This document shows positions 1 to 8,338 of a stretch of 64,000 bases of DNA, one piece after another. The DNA lies in NCBI GenBank assembly GCA_910588985.1, contig CAJURO010000002.1, positions 1 to 64,000 of the forward strand. The letters run 5' to 3'. Positions within the stretch are counted from its first letter, which is position 1. Each line of letters begins with the position of its first letter. The translations under genes and the position numbers were made by a program. Origin of the DNA: an uncultured Eggerthellaceae bacterium. GTDB taxonomy: Bacteria; Actinomycetota; Coriobacteriia; Coriobacteriales; Eggerthellaceae. The notes under the pieces are model-generated. The model was not told the DNA's origin, did not search any database, and worked only from the letters and a program-made list of their open reading frames with translations.

Positions 1-1
1 G

Positions 2-349
2 AACATCGCCGTGGGTGCTGCTCACATCAAGTCTACGTTCAACAACACCATCATCAGCATCACTGATCCTCAGGGCAATGTGATCGCTTGGCAATCTGCT
101 GGTACCGTTGGTTTCAAGGGTTCCCGCAAATCCACACCATTCGCTGCTCAGATGGCAGCTGAGGCATGCGCGAAGATTGCTATGGAGCACGGCCTTCGCA
201 AGATCTCCGTCTTCGTGAAAGGCCCCGGTTCAGGTCGCGAGACTGCGATCAGGACCCTCCAGGCAGCAGGCCTTGAAATTGCAAGCATCCAAGATTGCAC
301 CCCGATTCCGCACAACGGTTGCCGTCCTCGCAAGCGTCGTCGCGTGTAG
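2..349 (+). CDS. rpsK: 30S ribosomal protein S11 (5' partial)
   Basis: This is the C-terminal majority of ribosomal protein S11, a platform protein of the small subunit that contacts 16S rRNA near the mRNA exit. The frame is open from base 2, upstream of a GTG at 11, and reads N-I-A-V-G-A-A-H-I-K-S-T-F-N-N-T, a typical internal S11 stretch, so the gene starts before the window and the GTG is not the start. The C-terminus ends in the usual Arg-rich tail after GCRPRKRRRV. It is 18 bases upstream of rpsD and belongs to the same operon. Confidence 0.97.
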   Translation, partial: NIAVGAAHIKSTFNNTIISITDPQGNVIAWQSAGTVGFKGSRKSTPFAAQMAAEACAKIAMEHGLRKISVFVKGPGSGRETAIRTLQAAGLEIASIQDCTPIPHNGCRPRKRRRV

Positions 350-367
350 TTTGAAAGGATCAGTTCT

Positions 368-994
368 ATGGCACGTTATACAGGTGCAACTTGTCGCCTC
401 TGCCGCCGTGAAGGCTGCAAGCTCTTTCTGAAGGGCGACCGTTGCTACACAGATAAATGCGCTCTCTCCAGGCGCGAGTATGCTCCAGGCGAAGCTGGTC
501 GCAAGCGCATCAAGGAGAGCGAGTATCGTATCCAGCTTCGTGAGAAGCAGAAGACCAAGAGGATCTACGGCCTTCTTGAGAAGCAGTTCCGTCATTACTA
601 TGACATCGCCAACCGTCAGCAGGGGATCACGGGCGAGAATCTGCTTCGCATCCTTGAGAGCCGTCTTGACAATGTCGTGTATCGTCTTGGGTTCGCGAAG
701 TCTCGCCCCGAGGCTCGTCAGCAGGTTCGTCATGGTCACATCTATGTGAATGGCCGCCGCGTTGACATCCCCTCGTTCAGGGTCCGTCCGGGTGACCTGG
801 TGTCCGTTGCTCCCAAGGCTCGTGACATGTTGGTCATTAAAAGCGCTTTGATCTCTAATGAGCGTTCCCAGGTTCCAGCTTGGCTTGAGGTTGACATCGA
901 GAAGCTCCAGGGCAGCGTCCTTTCGCTCCCGCAGCGCGATCAGATCGATTCCGATATTCGCGAGCAGCTCATCGTCGAACTTTACTCGAAGTAA
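368..994 (+). CDS. rpsD: 30S ribosomal protein S4
   Basis: S4 is a primary 16S rRNA-binding protein that nucleates assembly of the 30S body and often represses its own operon. The 208-residue product has the N-terminal S4 domain followed by the S4 RNA-binding fold (SRLDNVVYRLGFAKSR...VRHGHIYVNGRRVDIPS). The N-terminus carries several cysteines (CRLCRREGC and further Cys at about 26 and 31), so this is the zinc-binding type of S4. Length is normal. It lies between rpsK and rpoA, the standard order in Gram-positive bacteria. Confidence 0.98.
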   Translation: MARYTGATCRLCRREGCKLFLKGDRCYTDKCALSRREYAPGEAGRKRIKESEYRIQLREKQKTKRIYGLLEKQFRHYYDIANRQQGITGENLLRILESRLDNVVYRLGFAKSRPEARQQVRHGHIYVNGRRVDIPSFRVRPGDLVSVAPKARDMLVIKSALISNERSQVPAWLEVDIEKLQGSVLSLPQRDQIDSDIREQLIVELYSK

Positions 995-1024
995 TCACAC
1001 GCTTTTAAGGAGGCTCACACTAAC

Positions 1025-1975
1025 ATGACAGAGTTCATGAGGCCTACTATCACAACAGAAGAAGTCAATAGCACCGTAGCAAGATATATCGTCGAGCCGC
1101 TCGAGCGTGGATATGGCAACACACTCGGAAACTCCATGCGTCGCGTGCTGCTCTCTTCTCTGGATGGGGCGAAGGCCACGGCAATCCAGATCGAGGGCGT
1201 CCAGCATGAGTTCACCACAGCCGAGGGGATCATTGAGGATATCACTGACATCGTCCTCAATGTGAAGGGTCTTGTCTTCAGCCCGCTCAACGATGAGGTA
1301 ACCGAAGCTGTTGCTCACGTGAACATCGAAGGGCCGTGCACGGTCACGGGTGCTGACTTCGATGTACCCACCGAGTTCACGCTTGTAAATCCCGAGCATG
1401 TCATCGCAACCATTGCAGATGGTGGTCAGCTTGATATGACCATTCGCATTGGCGTGGGTCGTGGCTATGTTTCCGCTGACAACAACAAGCGCACCGAGGA
1501 TCCCATTGGCATCATCCCTGTGGATTCCTTGTTTTCGCCTGTTCGTCGTTGCACGATGAATGTTGAGGATACGCGTGTTGGACAGCGCACCGACTATGAC
1601 AAGCTGGTCCTTGAAGTTGAGACCGACGGCAGCATCTCTCCTGCGGAGGCTGTTTGCCGCGGCGCGAATATCATCAATCAGTACATGGGCGCTTTCCTCT
1701 CTCTTGTTGATGTGGATGATGAGGAAGAGCTTGAGGCAGTCTCGATCTTCGCCCCGGAGAATACCGAGACCAACGCCGAACTCGACAAGCAGATCGAGGA
1801 TCTTGACCTTTCGGTTCGTTCCTACAACTGCTTGAAGCGCGCTGGCATCCATTCCGTGCGCCAGCTCGTCGAGTTCTCCGAGAACGATCTGCTCAACATC
1901 CGCAACTTCGGCGCTAAGTCGATAGAGGAAGTCAAGGACAAGCTCATTTCCATGGATCTGAACTTGAAGCTTTAG
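1025..1975 (+). CDS. rpoA: DNA-directed RNA polymerase subunit alpha
   Basis: Alpha is the assembly scaffold of RNA polymerase, and its C-terminal domain contacts UP elements and activators. The 316-residue protein has the N-terminal dimerisation domain (EPLERGYGNTLGNSMRRVLL, early), an acidic linker around residue 240 (DVDDEEELEAV), and a complete alpha-CTD (LDLSVRSYNCLKRAGI...IRNFGAKSIEEV). An AAGGAGG-like ribosome-binding site precedes the ATG. Length and domain order are normal. It is followed 13 bases later by rplQ. Confidence 0.98.
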   Translation: MTEFMRPTITTEEVNSTVARYIVEPLERGYGNTLGNSMRRVLLSSLDGAKATAIQIEGVQHEFTTAEGIIEDITDIVLNVKGLVFSPLNDEVTEAVAHVNIEGPCTVTGADFDVPTEFTLVNPEHVIATIADGGQLDMTIRIGVGRGYVSADNNKRTEDPIGIIPVDSLFSPVRRCTMNVEDTRVGQRTDYDKLVLEVETDGSISPAEAVCRGANIINQYMGAFLSLVDVDDEEELEAVSIFAPENTETNAELDKQIEDLDLSVRSYNCLKRAGIHSVRQLVEFSENDLLNIRNFGAKSIEEVKDKLISMDLNLKL

Positions 1976-1988
1976 GAGTAAATGAATC

Positions 1989-2705
1989 ATGAGACATAAG
2001 TGCAAAGGTCGTAAGCTCGGAACCGATTGGAGCCATACTCAGGCAATGAAGCGCTCCTTGGTTCAGGCGCTTTTCACAAACGATCGCATCAAGACAACCG
2101 AGGCGCGTGCAAAAGAGATTCGTCGTGACGTTGACAAGGTCATCACATGGGCGAAGAAGGGCGACCTTCATTCTCGTCGACTTGCCATTGCTGCGCTTGG
2201 CAACGACAAGGAACTCGTTCGCGAGATCTTTGAGAAGGTTGCACAGGGTATGTTCAAGGATCGTCCAGGTGGTTACACGCGCATTATGAAGCTCGGACCA
2301 CGCAAGGGCGATGGCGCTCCTATGGTGATCATGGAGCTCGTCACAGAGAATTGCGTGCCAAAGGCAAAGCGTGAGGCTGCAAAGGCTACGAAGGCTACCC
2401 CGAAGAAGAAGGCAGCTAAGAAGGAGACCAAGAAGTCCGAAAAGGATACTGAGGGCGAATCCGTTGTTGAGGAGCTCAAGGAGTCTATCGAGGCTGCTGA
2501 GGAGAACTTCGCCGAAGAGGTTCAAGAAGCAGGCGAGGAGCAGCTCAAGGAAGAGCGCGCTGAGGCGGCCGAGGACGAGAAGAAGGCTGAAAAGGCCGAG
2601 GCAAAGGAAGCTGAAGAGGTTCGCGAGGAAGAAGCGAAGGCTGAGGAAGCTCGTGCTGAGGACGCTGAGGTCGAGAAGGCCGAGTCCGAGAAAAAGATCG
2701 ACTAG
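1989..2705 (+). CDS. rplQ: 50S ribosomal protein L17 with long charged C-terminal tail
   Basis: L17 lies near the peptide exit tunnel of the 50S subunit. Residues 1 to about 121 are a complete L17 (RHKCKGRKLGTDWSHTQAMK through APMVIMELVTE). The protein then continues to 238 residues with an Ala/Lys/Glu-rich tail: first basic (repeated KATK, PKKKAAKK), then strongly acidic (EEL, EAEE, AEEA repeats). Most bacterial L17 proteins end near residue 120, so the tail doubles the protein. The frame stays open and codon use is regular, so it appears translated rather than a frameshift. Its function is unknown. Confidence 0.95.
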   Translation: MRHKCKGRKLGTDWSHTQAMKRSLVQALFTNDRIKTTEARAKEIRRDVDKVITWAKKGDLHSRRLAIAALGNDKELVREIFEKVAQGMFKDRPGGYTRIMKLGPRKGDGAPMVIMELVTENCVPKAKREAAKATKATPKKKAAKKETKKSEKDTEGESVVEELKESIEAAEENFAEEVQEAGEEQLKEERAEAAEDEKKAEKAEAKEAEEVREEEAKAEEARAEDAEVEKAESEKKID

Positions 2706-2708
2706 TCC

Positions 2709-3518
2709 TTGCAAGGACCTTCGTTCCAAACATATATCGCCTTAGATTCGAGCGTGCATCGCCTTGATGCACGCTCGAAGATTTTTCTGCTCCTAGCCTA
2801 CTCGGTTGGCCTGCTCATGTGCACGGACATGGGGGGATTGACGCTTTTCGCCATCATCCTGCTTGTTGTGCTGATGGTATCAAAGCTCCCTGTTTCGCGT
2901 GTGCTTCTTGTAGGGGTGCCAATCTATGTGATCGTCTTTGTTGCATTCTTTGGGAACGCCTTGGCTTTCGGTGAGAGCGTGTACGGTGCGGTCGGGATCT
3001 TTCCCCTCGTTGGCAACCTCTATCTCTCGTTCGATGGATGCCTTCGCGGCGCCTTCTCGGCTCTTCGCATCCTTCTTCTCTTTTGGGCAGGGATCATCTT
3101 TTGCTTCTCAACCACATCTGAGGAGATTTCGCAGGCAACCGCAAGCCTTTTGCATCCGCTCAAGCATATTCACATTCCCGTTGATGATGTCGCCATGGTT
3201 GCCTCTCTCGCGGTGCGTTTCATACCTTTGCTCACGCTCGAGTTCGCTCAGATTAAGGATGCAGCTTGGTCTCGCGGGCGCGCCTTCGATGAGGGGCCGC
3301 TCTTCTCTCGTGTGCGCTCGTATGCCTTTCTGTTCGTTCCCGTTATGGTTGCACTTTTTCAGCGTGCGGAAACGCTTTCCTGTGCAATGGAGAGCCGTTT
3401 GTATGGTCTGTCATCTTGCCCACGCACGAACCTGTTCGCACGTCATATGAATGGCCGTGCGCTTGCGATCTCCCTTATTGGATGCATAGTGTTCCTCTGC
3501 ATAGGATGCATCTTCTGA
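2709..3518 (+). CDS. ecfT: EcfT-type transmembrane protein of an energy-coupling factor transporter
   Basis: EcfT proteins are the membrane coupling subunits that link ECF ATPases to vitamin- or metal-binding S components. The N-terminus (ALDSSVHRLDARSKIFLLLAYSVGLL) and several hydrophobic helices match the family. The first coupling motif is seen as AAWSRGRAFDEG. The second, usually like AMEARGY, reads AMESRLYG, with Leu in place of Gly. The assigned start is a TTG four bases after the rplQ stop; no good ribosome-binding site is seen, so the true start is uncertain. The usual neighbouring ecfA ATPase genes are absent here. Confidence 0.85.
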   Translation: MQGPSFQTYIALDSSVHRLDARSKIFLLLAYSVGLLMCTDMGGLTLFAIILLVVLMVSKLPVSRVLLVGVPIYVIVFVAFFGNALAFGESVYGAVGIFPLVGNLYLSFDGCLRGAFSALRILLLFWAGIIFCFSTTSEEISQATASLLHPLKHIHIPVDDVAMVASLAVRFIPLLTLEFAQIKDAAWSRGRAFDEGPLFSRVRSYAFLFVPVMVALFQRAETLSCAMESRLYGLSSCPRTNLFARHMNGRALAISLIGCIVFLCIGCIF

Positions 3519-3578
3519 GACGTATCATCCGTGCTATCATGGTGGGGTTGAGAGGTCCTTCTAGTTCAAGGAGATTCC

Positions 3579-4886
3579 ATGGCTGTTTTGAAAGACATCA
3601 TCATTGCTGACGTGCTCGGACGCGAGATCCTCGATTCACGTGGTAATCCCACTGTTGAGGTCGAGGTGCTGCTCTCTGATGGCACCGTTGCACGCGCTGC
3701 TGTGCCCTCAGGTGCATCGACGGGCGCTTTCGAGGCGGTAGAGCTTCGAGATGATGATGCCAAGAGATATATGGGCAAAGGTGTTCAAGATGCTGTCGAG
3801 CATGTGAACGAGGACATCGCTGAACTGGTCGTTGGGATCGGCGCGTTCGAGCAGCGCTATATCGACGAGCTCATGATCGAAGGCGACGCAACGGACAACA
3901 AAGGCGCGTTCGGCGCTAATGCAATCCTGGGAACCTCGCTTGCCGTATCGAAGGCAACAGCCGAATCCCTTGGGCTTCCGCTCTACAAGTACCTCGGAGG
4001 CGTCAATGCTCATACGCTTCCCACGCCTATGATGAACATCCTCAACGGAGGCGTTCATGCAGACAACAACGTCGACTTCCAGGAGTTCATGATCATGCCC
4101 GTTGGCGCTGAGAGCTTCGCAGAGGGTCTGCGTTGGTGTGCTGAGATCTACCACACGCTGAAGAAGGTCCTGCATGATGCTGGTCTTGGTGGCGGCGTTG
4201 GTGACGAGGGTGGCTTCGCCCCGAACCTCAAGACGAACGAGGAGCCGTTCGTTTACATCACGAAGGCGTGCGAGATGGCTGGCTACAAGCCAGGGCGCGA
4301 TATCAAGTTCGCCATGGATCCCGCCTCAACCGAGTTCTACGACACCAAGAAGAAGAAATACGTCCTTGCTGGCGAAGGGCGTGAGCTCACGAGCGACGAG
4401 ATGGTTGACTATTGGGCCGAACTTGTCGAGAAGTACCCCATCATCTCTATCGAAGATGGCATGGCTGAAGAGGATTGGGACGGCTGGAAGAAGCTCACCG
4501 AACGCATCGGCGACAAGGTGCAGCTTGTTGGCGACGACCTCTTCGTCACGAATACCGAGCGCCTTCAAAAGGGAATCGACATGGGGTGCGCGAACGCCAT
4601 CCTCATCAAGGTGAACCAGATCGGCTCCCTTACCGAGACGCTCGATGCTATCGAGCTTGCGAAGACCCACGGATACGCATGCGTCATCAGCCATCGCTCA
4701 GGAGAGACCGAGGATACGACCATTGCTGATCTTGCTGTTGGCACCAATGCGGGCCAGATCAAGACAGGCGCGCCTGCACGATCCGACCGTGTTGCCAAGT
4801 ACAATCAGCTCCTTCGCATCGAAGATGAGCTGGGTCCGCAGGCGGTCTATGCTGGTATGGATGCGTTCTACAACATCACGCATTAG
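3579..4886 (+). CDS. eno: Enolase (phosphopyruvate hydratase)
   Basis: Enolase converts 2-phosphoglycerate to phosphoenolpyruvate in glycolysis and needs magnesium. The 435-residue protein is full length: N-terminal motif EILDSRGNPTVEVEV, the SGASTGAFEAVELRDDD loop, metal ligands in FAMDPAS, SIEDGMAEEDWDGW and QLVGDDLFVTN, the catalytic lysine region ILIKVNQIGSLTETL, and the signature SHRSGETEDTTIADLAVG. AAGGAGATTCC precedes the ATG. A strong intrinsic terminator follows, so eno is probably transcribed alone or ends its unit. Confidence 0.99.
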   Translation: MAVLKDIIIADVLGREILDSRGNPTVEVEVLLSDGTVARAAVPSGASTGAFEAVELRDDDAKRYMGKGVQDAVEHVNEDIAELVVGIGAFEQRYIDELMIEGDATDNKGAFGANAILGTSLAVSKATAESLGLPLYKYLGGVNAHTLPTPMMNILNGGVHADNNVDFQEFMIMPVGAESFAEGLRWCAEIYHTLKKVLHDAGLGGGVGDEGGFAPNLKTNEEPFVYITKACEMAGYKPGRDIKFAMDPASTEFYDTKKKKYVLAGEGRELTSDEMVDYWAELVEKYPIISIEDGMAEEDWDGWKKLTERIGDKVQLVGDDLFVTNTERLQKGIDMGCANAILIKVNQIGSLTETLDAIELAKTHGYACVISHRSGETEDTTIADLAVGTNAGQIKTGAPARSDRVAKYNQLLRIEDELGPQAVYAGMDAFYNITH

Positions 4887-4909
4887 AAATGGAAGAACAT
4901 CGATCCATG

Positions 4910-4939
4910 AAGGCGCTTCGTTTTCGGAGCGCCTTTTTT
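4910..4939 (+). terminator. Intrinsic terminator after eno
   Basis: A 10-bp GC-rich stem (AGGCGCTTCG, 4911-4920, with CGGAGCGCCT, 4925-4934, one G-T pair) and a TTTT loop are followed by a run of six T to 4939. It lies 25 bases after the enolase stop codon. Confidence 0.92.
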
Positions 4940-5000
4940 GTTGGCCGTCATTGCGAAAAAAGGAGAGAGGGATGGGAAACATCCTGATCGACTAGGTGGC

Positions 5001-5072
5001 CCTATCTGTCACTGCGCTCACAAGGGAATGTATTATACTTGTTCGTGTATGAATCCCCTTGTGATAGATAGG
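5001..5072. promoter_or_regulatory. Long inverted repeat around a possible moeA promoter
   Basis: The right arm CCCTTGTGATAGATAGG (5056-5072) is complementary at 16 of 17 positions to a left arm split by a 9-base insertion: CCTATCTGTCAC (5001-5012), then AAGGG (5022-5026). TCACAAGGG (5018-5026) also pairs perfectly with CCCTTGTGA (5056-5064). A possible -10 box (TATTAT or TATACT, 5031-5039) lies between the arms, but no clear -35 is seen. The arrangement fits an operator overlapping the moeA promoter, or a leader stem-loop just before the start codon. The controlling factor is unknown. Confidence 0.5.
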
Positions 5073-5078
5073 TTAGGT

Positions 5079-6347
5079 ATGTCTAAAGATATCAATGCCA
5101 TGATATCCCTCGAAGAAGCGCTCGAGCTCGTGACAGGAGCGGCCGAGCTCATGCCCATCGAGCAGGTCTCGTTGCTTGAGAGCGTAGGCCGTGTGGCTGC
5201 GGCGGATCTTGCTTCGGATATCGACGTCGCCCCCTTTGCGCATTCTGCCATGGACGGCTTTGCGCTGCGTGCAGAGCAGATAGAGGGTGCATCTGAGGAT
5301 GACCTCGTCGAGCTTTCCGTCATCGCCGAGGTTGCGGCGGGAGACGTGTTCGACGGTGCTATTGGCGAAGGCGAATGCGTTCGCATCATGACAGGGGCAG
5401 AGCTTCCTGCTGATGCTGATGCCGTTGTGAAGTATGAGATCGTTCGCGTTGTTGCGGGCGATGGCCTTCCAGGGTCGACCGTTGCCTTCGCTGCGCCTTG
5501 CAAGGTCGGGAGCAATGTTCGTGCGGCGGGAGAAGAGGCCAAGGCAGGAGAGGTGGTCATCCATAAAGGAGACATCATCTCGAAAGCAGGGGTTGGCTAC
5601 CTTGCAAGCTGCGGTGTTCTAGACGTGCCTGTGTATCGTCGGCCTCGCGTGGCGCTCATGGCAACAGGAAGCGAGCTGGTACCCCCAACTGAGGTGCCAG
5701 GCCCTGGTCATATCAGGGAGTCGAACTCGTATGCTATGGCAGCTTGCGCGGCAGCAGCTGGTGCTCTGCCAACGATCCTCCCCATCGTCCCTGATACCTT
5801 CGATGATCTTGCGAACGCTGTGAGCGCGGCAGTGCGCGATTTCGATTTCGTCATCACCACGGGAGGTGCCGCGAACGGAGACTTCGACTTCATCAAGAAG
5901 GTCGTGGATGAGCTCGGCGAATTGAAGATGACGCTCGTCAACATGCGTCCTGGTAAGGCTCAGACCTTCGGGTTCGTAGACGGCACGCCTGTTTTCGGCC
6001 TTCCCGGGAATCCAGCGGCAGCGTATTGCGGCTTCGAGATGATCATCCGTCCTGCGTTGCGCGTGATGCAAGGGTATACGTTCCTTGCACATCCAAAGGT
6101 GACAGCCCGTCTTGCAAGCGATGTACGCAGGCGCGATCCTCGCATGACCTTGCTTCGCTCGACTATGACAAAAGCAGCGGATGGCACCTATGAGGTCTTG
6201 CCTGCAACGAATCAAAGCTCGGGACTCTTCGGCGTGATCCAGCGAAGCAATTGCATGGCTATCCTGCCCGAAGGGCCTCAGTCGCTTTCGGCGGGAGATA
6301 TGGTCGAGTGCGTGCTGCTTGATATCCCTGAAGAGGTCGAGCTCTAG
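5079..6347 (+). CDS. moeA: Molybdopterin molybdenumtransferase MoeA
   Basis: MoeA inserts molybdate into adenylylated molybdopterin to give active molybdenum cofactor. Motifs seen: the N-terminal AMDGFALRA segment, GDIISKAGVGYLASCG, the MoCF-domain signature GSELVPP, TTGGAANGDFDF, and MRPGKAQTFG...VFGLPGNPAAA. The product is 422 residues, a normal length. The open frame extends upstream to a TTG at 4938, but that extension crosses the terminator and promoter region and is Cys/His-rich noise, so ATG 5079 is preferred. The next gene is the partner MogA/MoaB protein. Confidence 0.95.
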   Translation: MSKDINAMISLEEALELVTGAAELMPIEQVSLLESVGRVAAADLASDIDVAPFAHSAMDGFALRAEQIEGASEDDLVELSVIAEVAAGDVFDGAIGEGECVRIMTGAELPADADAVVKYEIVRVVAGDGLPGSTVAFAAPCKVGSNVRAAGEEAKAGEVVIHKGDIISKAGVGYLASCGVLDVPVYRRPRVALMATGSELVPPTEVPGPGHIRESNSYAMAACAAAAGALPTILPIVPDTFDDLANAVSAAVRDFDFVITTGGAANGDFDFIKKVVDELGELKMTLVNMRPGKAQTFGFVDGTPVFGLPGNPAAAYCGFEMIIRPALRVMQGYTFLAHPKVTARLASDVRRRDPRMTLLRSTMTKAADGTYEVLPATNQSSGLFGVIQRSNCMAILPEGPQSLSAGDMVECVLLDIPEEVEL

Positions 6348-6371
6348 GATCATGTTCGAGAGGAAGCATCC

Positions 6372-6851
6372 ATGTCGATAAAAGTTGCTATCATCACGTG
6401 TTCCGATACGCGCTCTCTGAAAGAGGATGCCGCAGGATATGCCCTTGAGGAGCTCATCGCGCAGGAGGGATGGGAATGCGCAGGACACGTCATAGTCAAG
6501 GACGAGCGCGCCCAGATCGCTCAAGCTATCATCCAGGCTGCCGATGAGCTGCATGCTGACATCGTCTTCACCTGTGGCGGCAGCGGGCTCTCTCCGCGCG
6601 ATGTGACGCCTGAGGCTACGCGCGATGTCTGTGACCGAGAGGTCCCTGGCATTGCTGAGGCAATGCGGATCCATTCGCTTTCCATCACTCCGTATGCTAT
6701 GCTCTCGCGTGCTATATGCGCTCAGCGAGGAAGCGCGCTCATCGTCAACCTTCCTGGCTCCACGAAGGCCGCGAAGGAGAATTTCGATGGTATAGTTAAG
6801 GCATTGCCGCACGCAGTGTCCATGATGGCGGCAGAAGGTCATGATCAGTAG
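6372..6851 (+). CDS. MogA/MoaB family molybdenum cofactor biosynthesis protein
   Basis: This 159-residue MoCF-fold protein probably adenylylates molybdopterin before molybdate insertion by MoeA. Motifs seen: ITCSDTRS near the N-terminus, the molybdopterin-binding TCGGSGLSPRDVTPEAT, then REVPGIAEAMR and IVNLPGSTKAAKENFDG. AGAGGAAGC precedes the ATG. It follows moeA by 24 bases and is surely co-transcribed. MogA and MoaB are hard to separate by motif, so no symbol is given. A molybdoenzyme is implied elsewhere in the genome; none is seen in this window. Confidence 0.92.
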   Translation: MSIKVAIITCSDTRSLKEDAAGYALEELIAQEGWECAGHVIVKDERAQIAQAIIQAADELHADIVFTCGGSGLSPRDVTPEATRDVCDREVPGIAEAMRIHSLSITPYAMLSRAICAQRGSALIVNLPGSTKAAKENFDGIVKALPHAVSMMAAEGHDQ

Positions 6852-6865
6852 GAGCGAACGGTACA

Positions 6866-8338
6866 GTGGAAGATATTCCTAACGGTTTCACCGGTTTCTC
6901 TCGGAAGCGCCCGGGGTTCGAATCGGCGGGCGATGCCATACGGAAATCAAAGAACGCACAGGAATACGGCTACCACGACAGCATCGACTTCACGCGGGAC
7001 CAGAAACGAGCCGCTCAGGCAGGGTGGCAAGTTCCTGCGCACAAGAGTCCTATTACGGGATACAGCACCAATGCATGGGGTTCGAGCAAAAGCTCGGATC
7101 CCACGGATATCAAGAAGTATCTTCGAGTGCCCAATGTTGCAGAAGGTGAAGAGGCGCCCGTGTTCGATTTCGAAGCACTTGAGGAGATTCCTGAGGAGGA
7201 AAGGCGCTGGGCATGGGTCGAGGTAGACCTTGGCGCGATCCATAGCAATGTGCTGGCGGCGAAAGGGCTTTTGGCGCCAGGGACGCTTCTCATGGCCGTT
7301 GTGAAGGCTGATGCTTATGGACACGGTGCTGTTGATGTTGCCAAGGCTGCGCTCAATGCGGGTGCTGACTACCTTGGTGTGGCAACGATCGATGAGGCTA
7401 TTGAGCTTCGTAAGGCAGACATCTGGGCTCCGATATTGATCTTGTCAGAACCTCCCATTGCCTCCATTCCGCTTCTTCTGAGCTATCAGGTGATGCCTTC
7501 GGTCGACACGACCGACTTCGCACTGAAATATGCCGAGGCTGCTGATTCGGTGGGCTTGCGCGCTCCCTATCATCTGAAGATCAACACAGGCATGAACAGG
7601 ATCGGCGTGCGCTTCGATGAGGTTGTCGAGTTCATGCGGCGCATCTCATTCCATCGAGCGCTCGACCTTGTTGGAACCTATACGCATTTCGCTACCGCTG
7701 ATATGAGCGATACGATGGAATTCCGCATCCAGACCGCGCATTTCGTGGAAGCGATCGCGCAGATGCGCGAGTTCGGCATCGACCCGGGGATCATCCATGC
7801 GGCGAATTCTGCAGCCGCCATACGCTTCCCTGAAGTTCACTTCGATATGATCAGATTCGGTATCTCGCTCTATGGATACTATCCGTGCCCTGAGACGTTC
7901 GGCAAGATCGACCTCATCCCTGCGATGAGCGTGCATGCGCGTATCACGCATGTGAAGAATGTTCCTGTTGGCGAAGGGGTGAGCTACGGGCTCTATCATC
8001 GCAGCGCTGGCTTTGCGAAAACATGCACGGTACCCATTGGGTATGCCGATGGACTGCGCCGGGGCCTGTCGGACAATACTGAATTCATCCTTGGAGGCGA
8101 GACTTATCCGCAAGTAGGGGCCATCTGCATGGATCAATCGATGTTCGAGGTCGATCTACGGCTCCGCGGCAGTGGCGATCGGGCGAATCCTCAGATCGGC
8201 GATGAAGTGCTCATTGTTGGCGCTGAGGGAAATTCGGTCGTGACTATCGATGAGATGGCCGACAAGCTTGGCACGATTCCCTATGAGATATGTGTTGGCT
8301 TCGGCTCTTCGCGCTTGCCTAAGGTCTACACGACATGA
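6866..8338 (+). CDS. alr: Alanine racemase with 115-residue N-terminal extension
   Basis: Alanine racemase makes D-alanine for peptidoglycan using pyridoxal phosphate. The catalytic core starts at about residue 116 (WVEVDLGAIHSN); the PLP lysine is K147 in AVVKADAYGHG, and the C-terminal domain has GAICMDQSMFEVD. Residues 1-115 are an extra polar segment (FSRKRPGFESAGDA...DPTDIKKYLRVPN) with no recognised domain. The GTG start has AGGAG 11 bases upstream, overlapping the previous stop, which supports the long form. Most Alr proteins are 360-390 residues; this is 490. Confidence 0.94.
   Translation: MEDIPNGFTGFSRKRPGFESAGDAIRKSKNAQEYGYHDSIDFTRDQKRAAQAGWQVPAHKSPITGYSTNAWGSSKSSDPTDIKKYLRVPNVAEGEEAPVFDFEALEEIPEEERRWAWVEVDLGAIHSNVLAAKGLLAPGTLLMAVVKADAYGHGAVDVAKAALNAGADYLGVATIDEAIELRKADIWAPILILSEPPIASIPLLLSYQVMPSVDTTDFALKYAEAADSVGLRAPYHLKINTGMNRIGVRFDEVVEFMRRISFHRALDLVGTYTHFATADMSDTMEFRIQTAHFVEAIAQMREFGIDPGIIHAANSAAAIRFPEVHFDMIRFGISLYGYYPCPETFGKIDLIPAMSVHARITHVKNVPVGEGVSYGLYHRSAGFAKTCTVPIGYADGLRRGLSDNTEFILGGETYPQVGAICMDQSMFEVDLRLRGSGDRANPQIGDEVLIVGAEGNSVVTIDEMADKLGTIPYEICVGFGSSRLPKVYTT

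Noticed and set aside
995..2005. 336-codon open frame on the minus strand opposite rpoA
   Set aside because: It is a full antisense shadow of rpoA with no family-like motifs; such frames are frequent opposite codon-biased genes here (also opposite moeA at 5619-6842, the BTAD regulator at 20307-21491 and rnr at 30805-32067).
2371..2745. 124-codon Arg-rich frame inside rplQ
   Set aside because: Product of reading the AAG/GAG-rich L17 tail in another frame; composition is an artefact of the low-complexity region.
4938..5078. N-terminal extension of MoeA from a TTG at 4938
   Set aside because: It begins inside the eno terminator, runs through the inverted repeat and promoter region, and adds a Cys/His-rich stretch not seen in MoeA.
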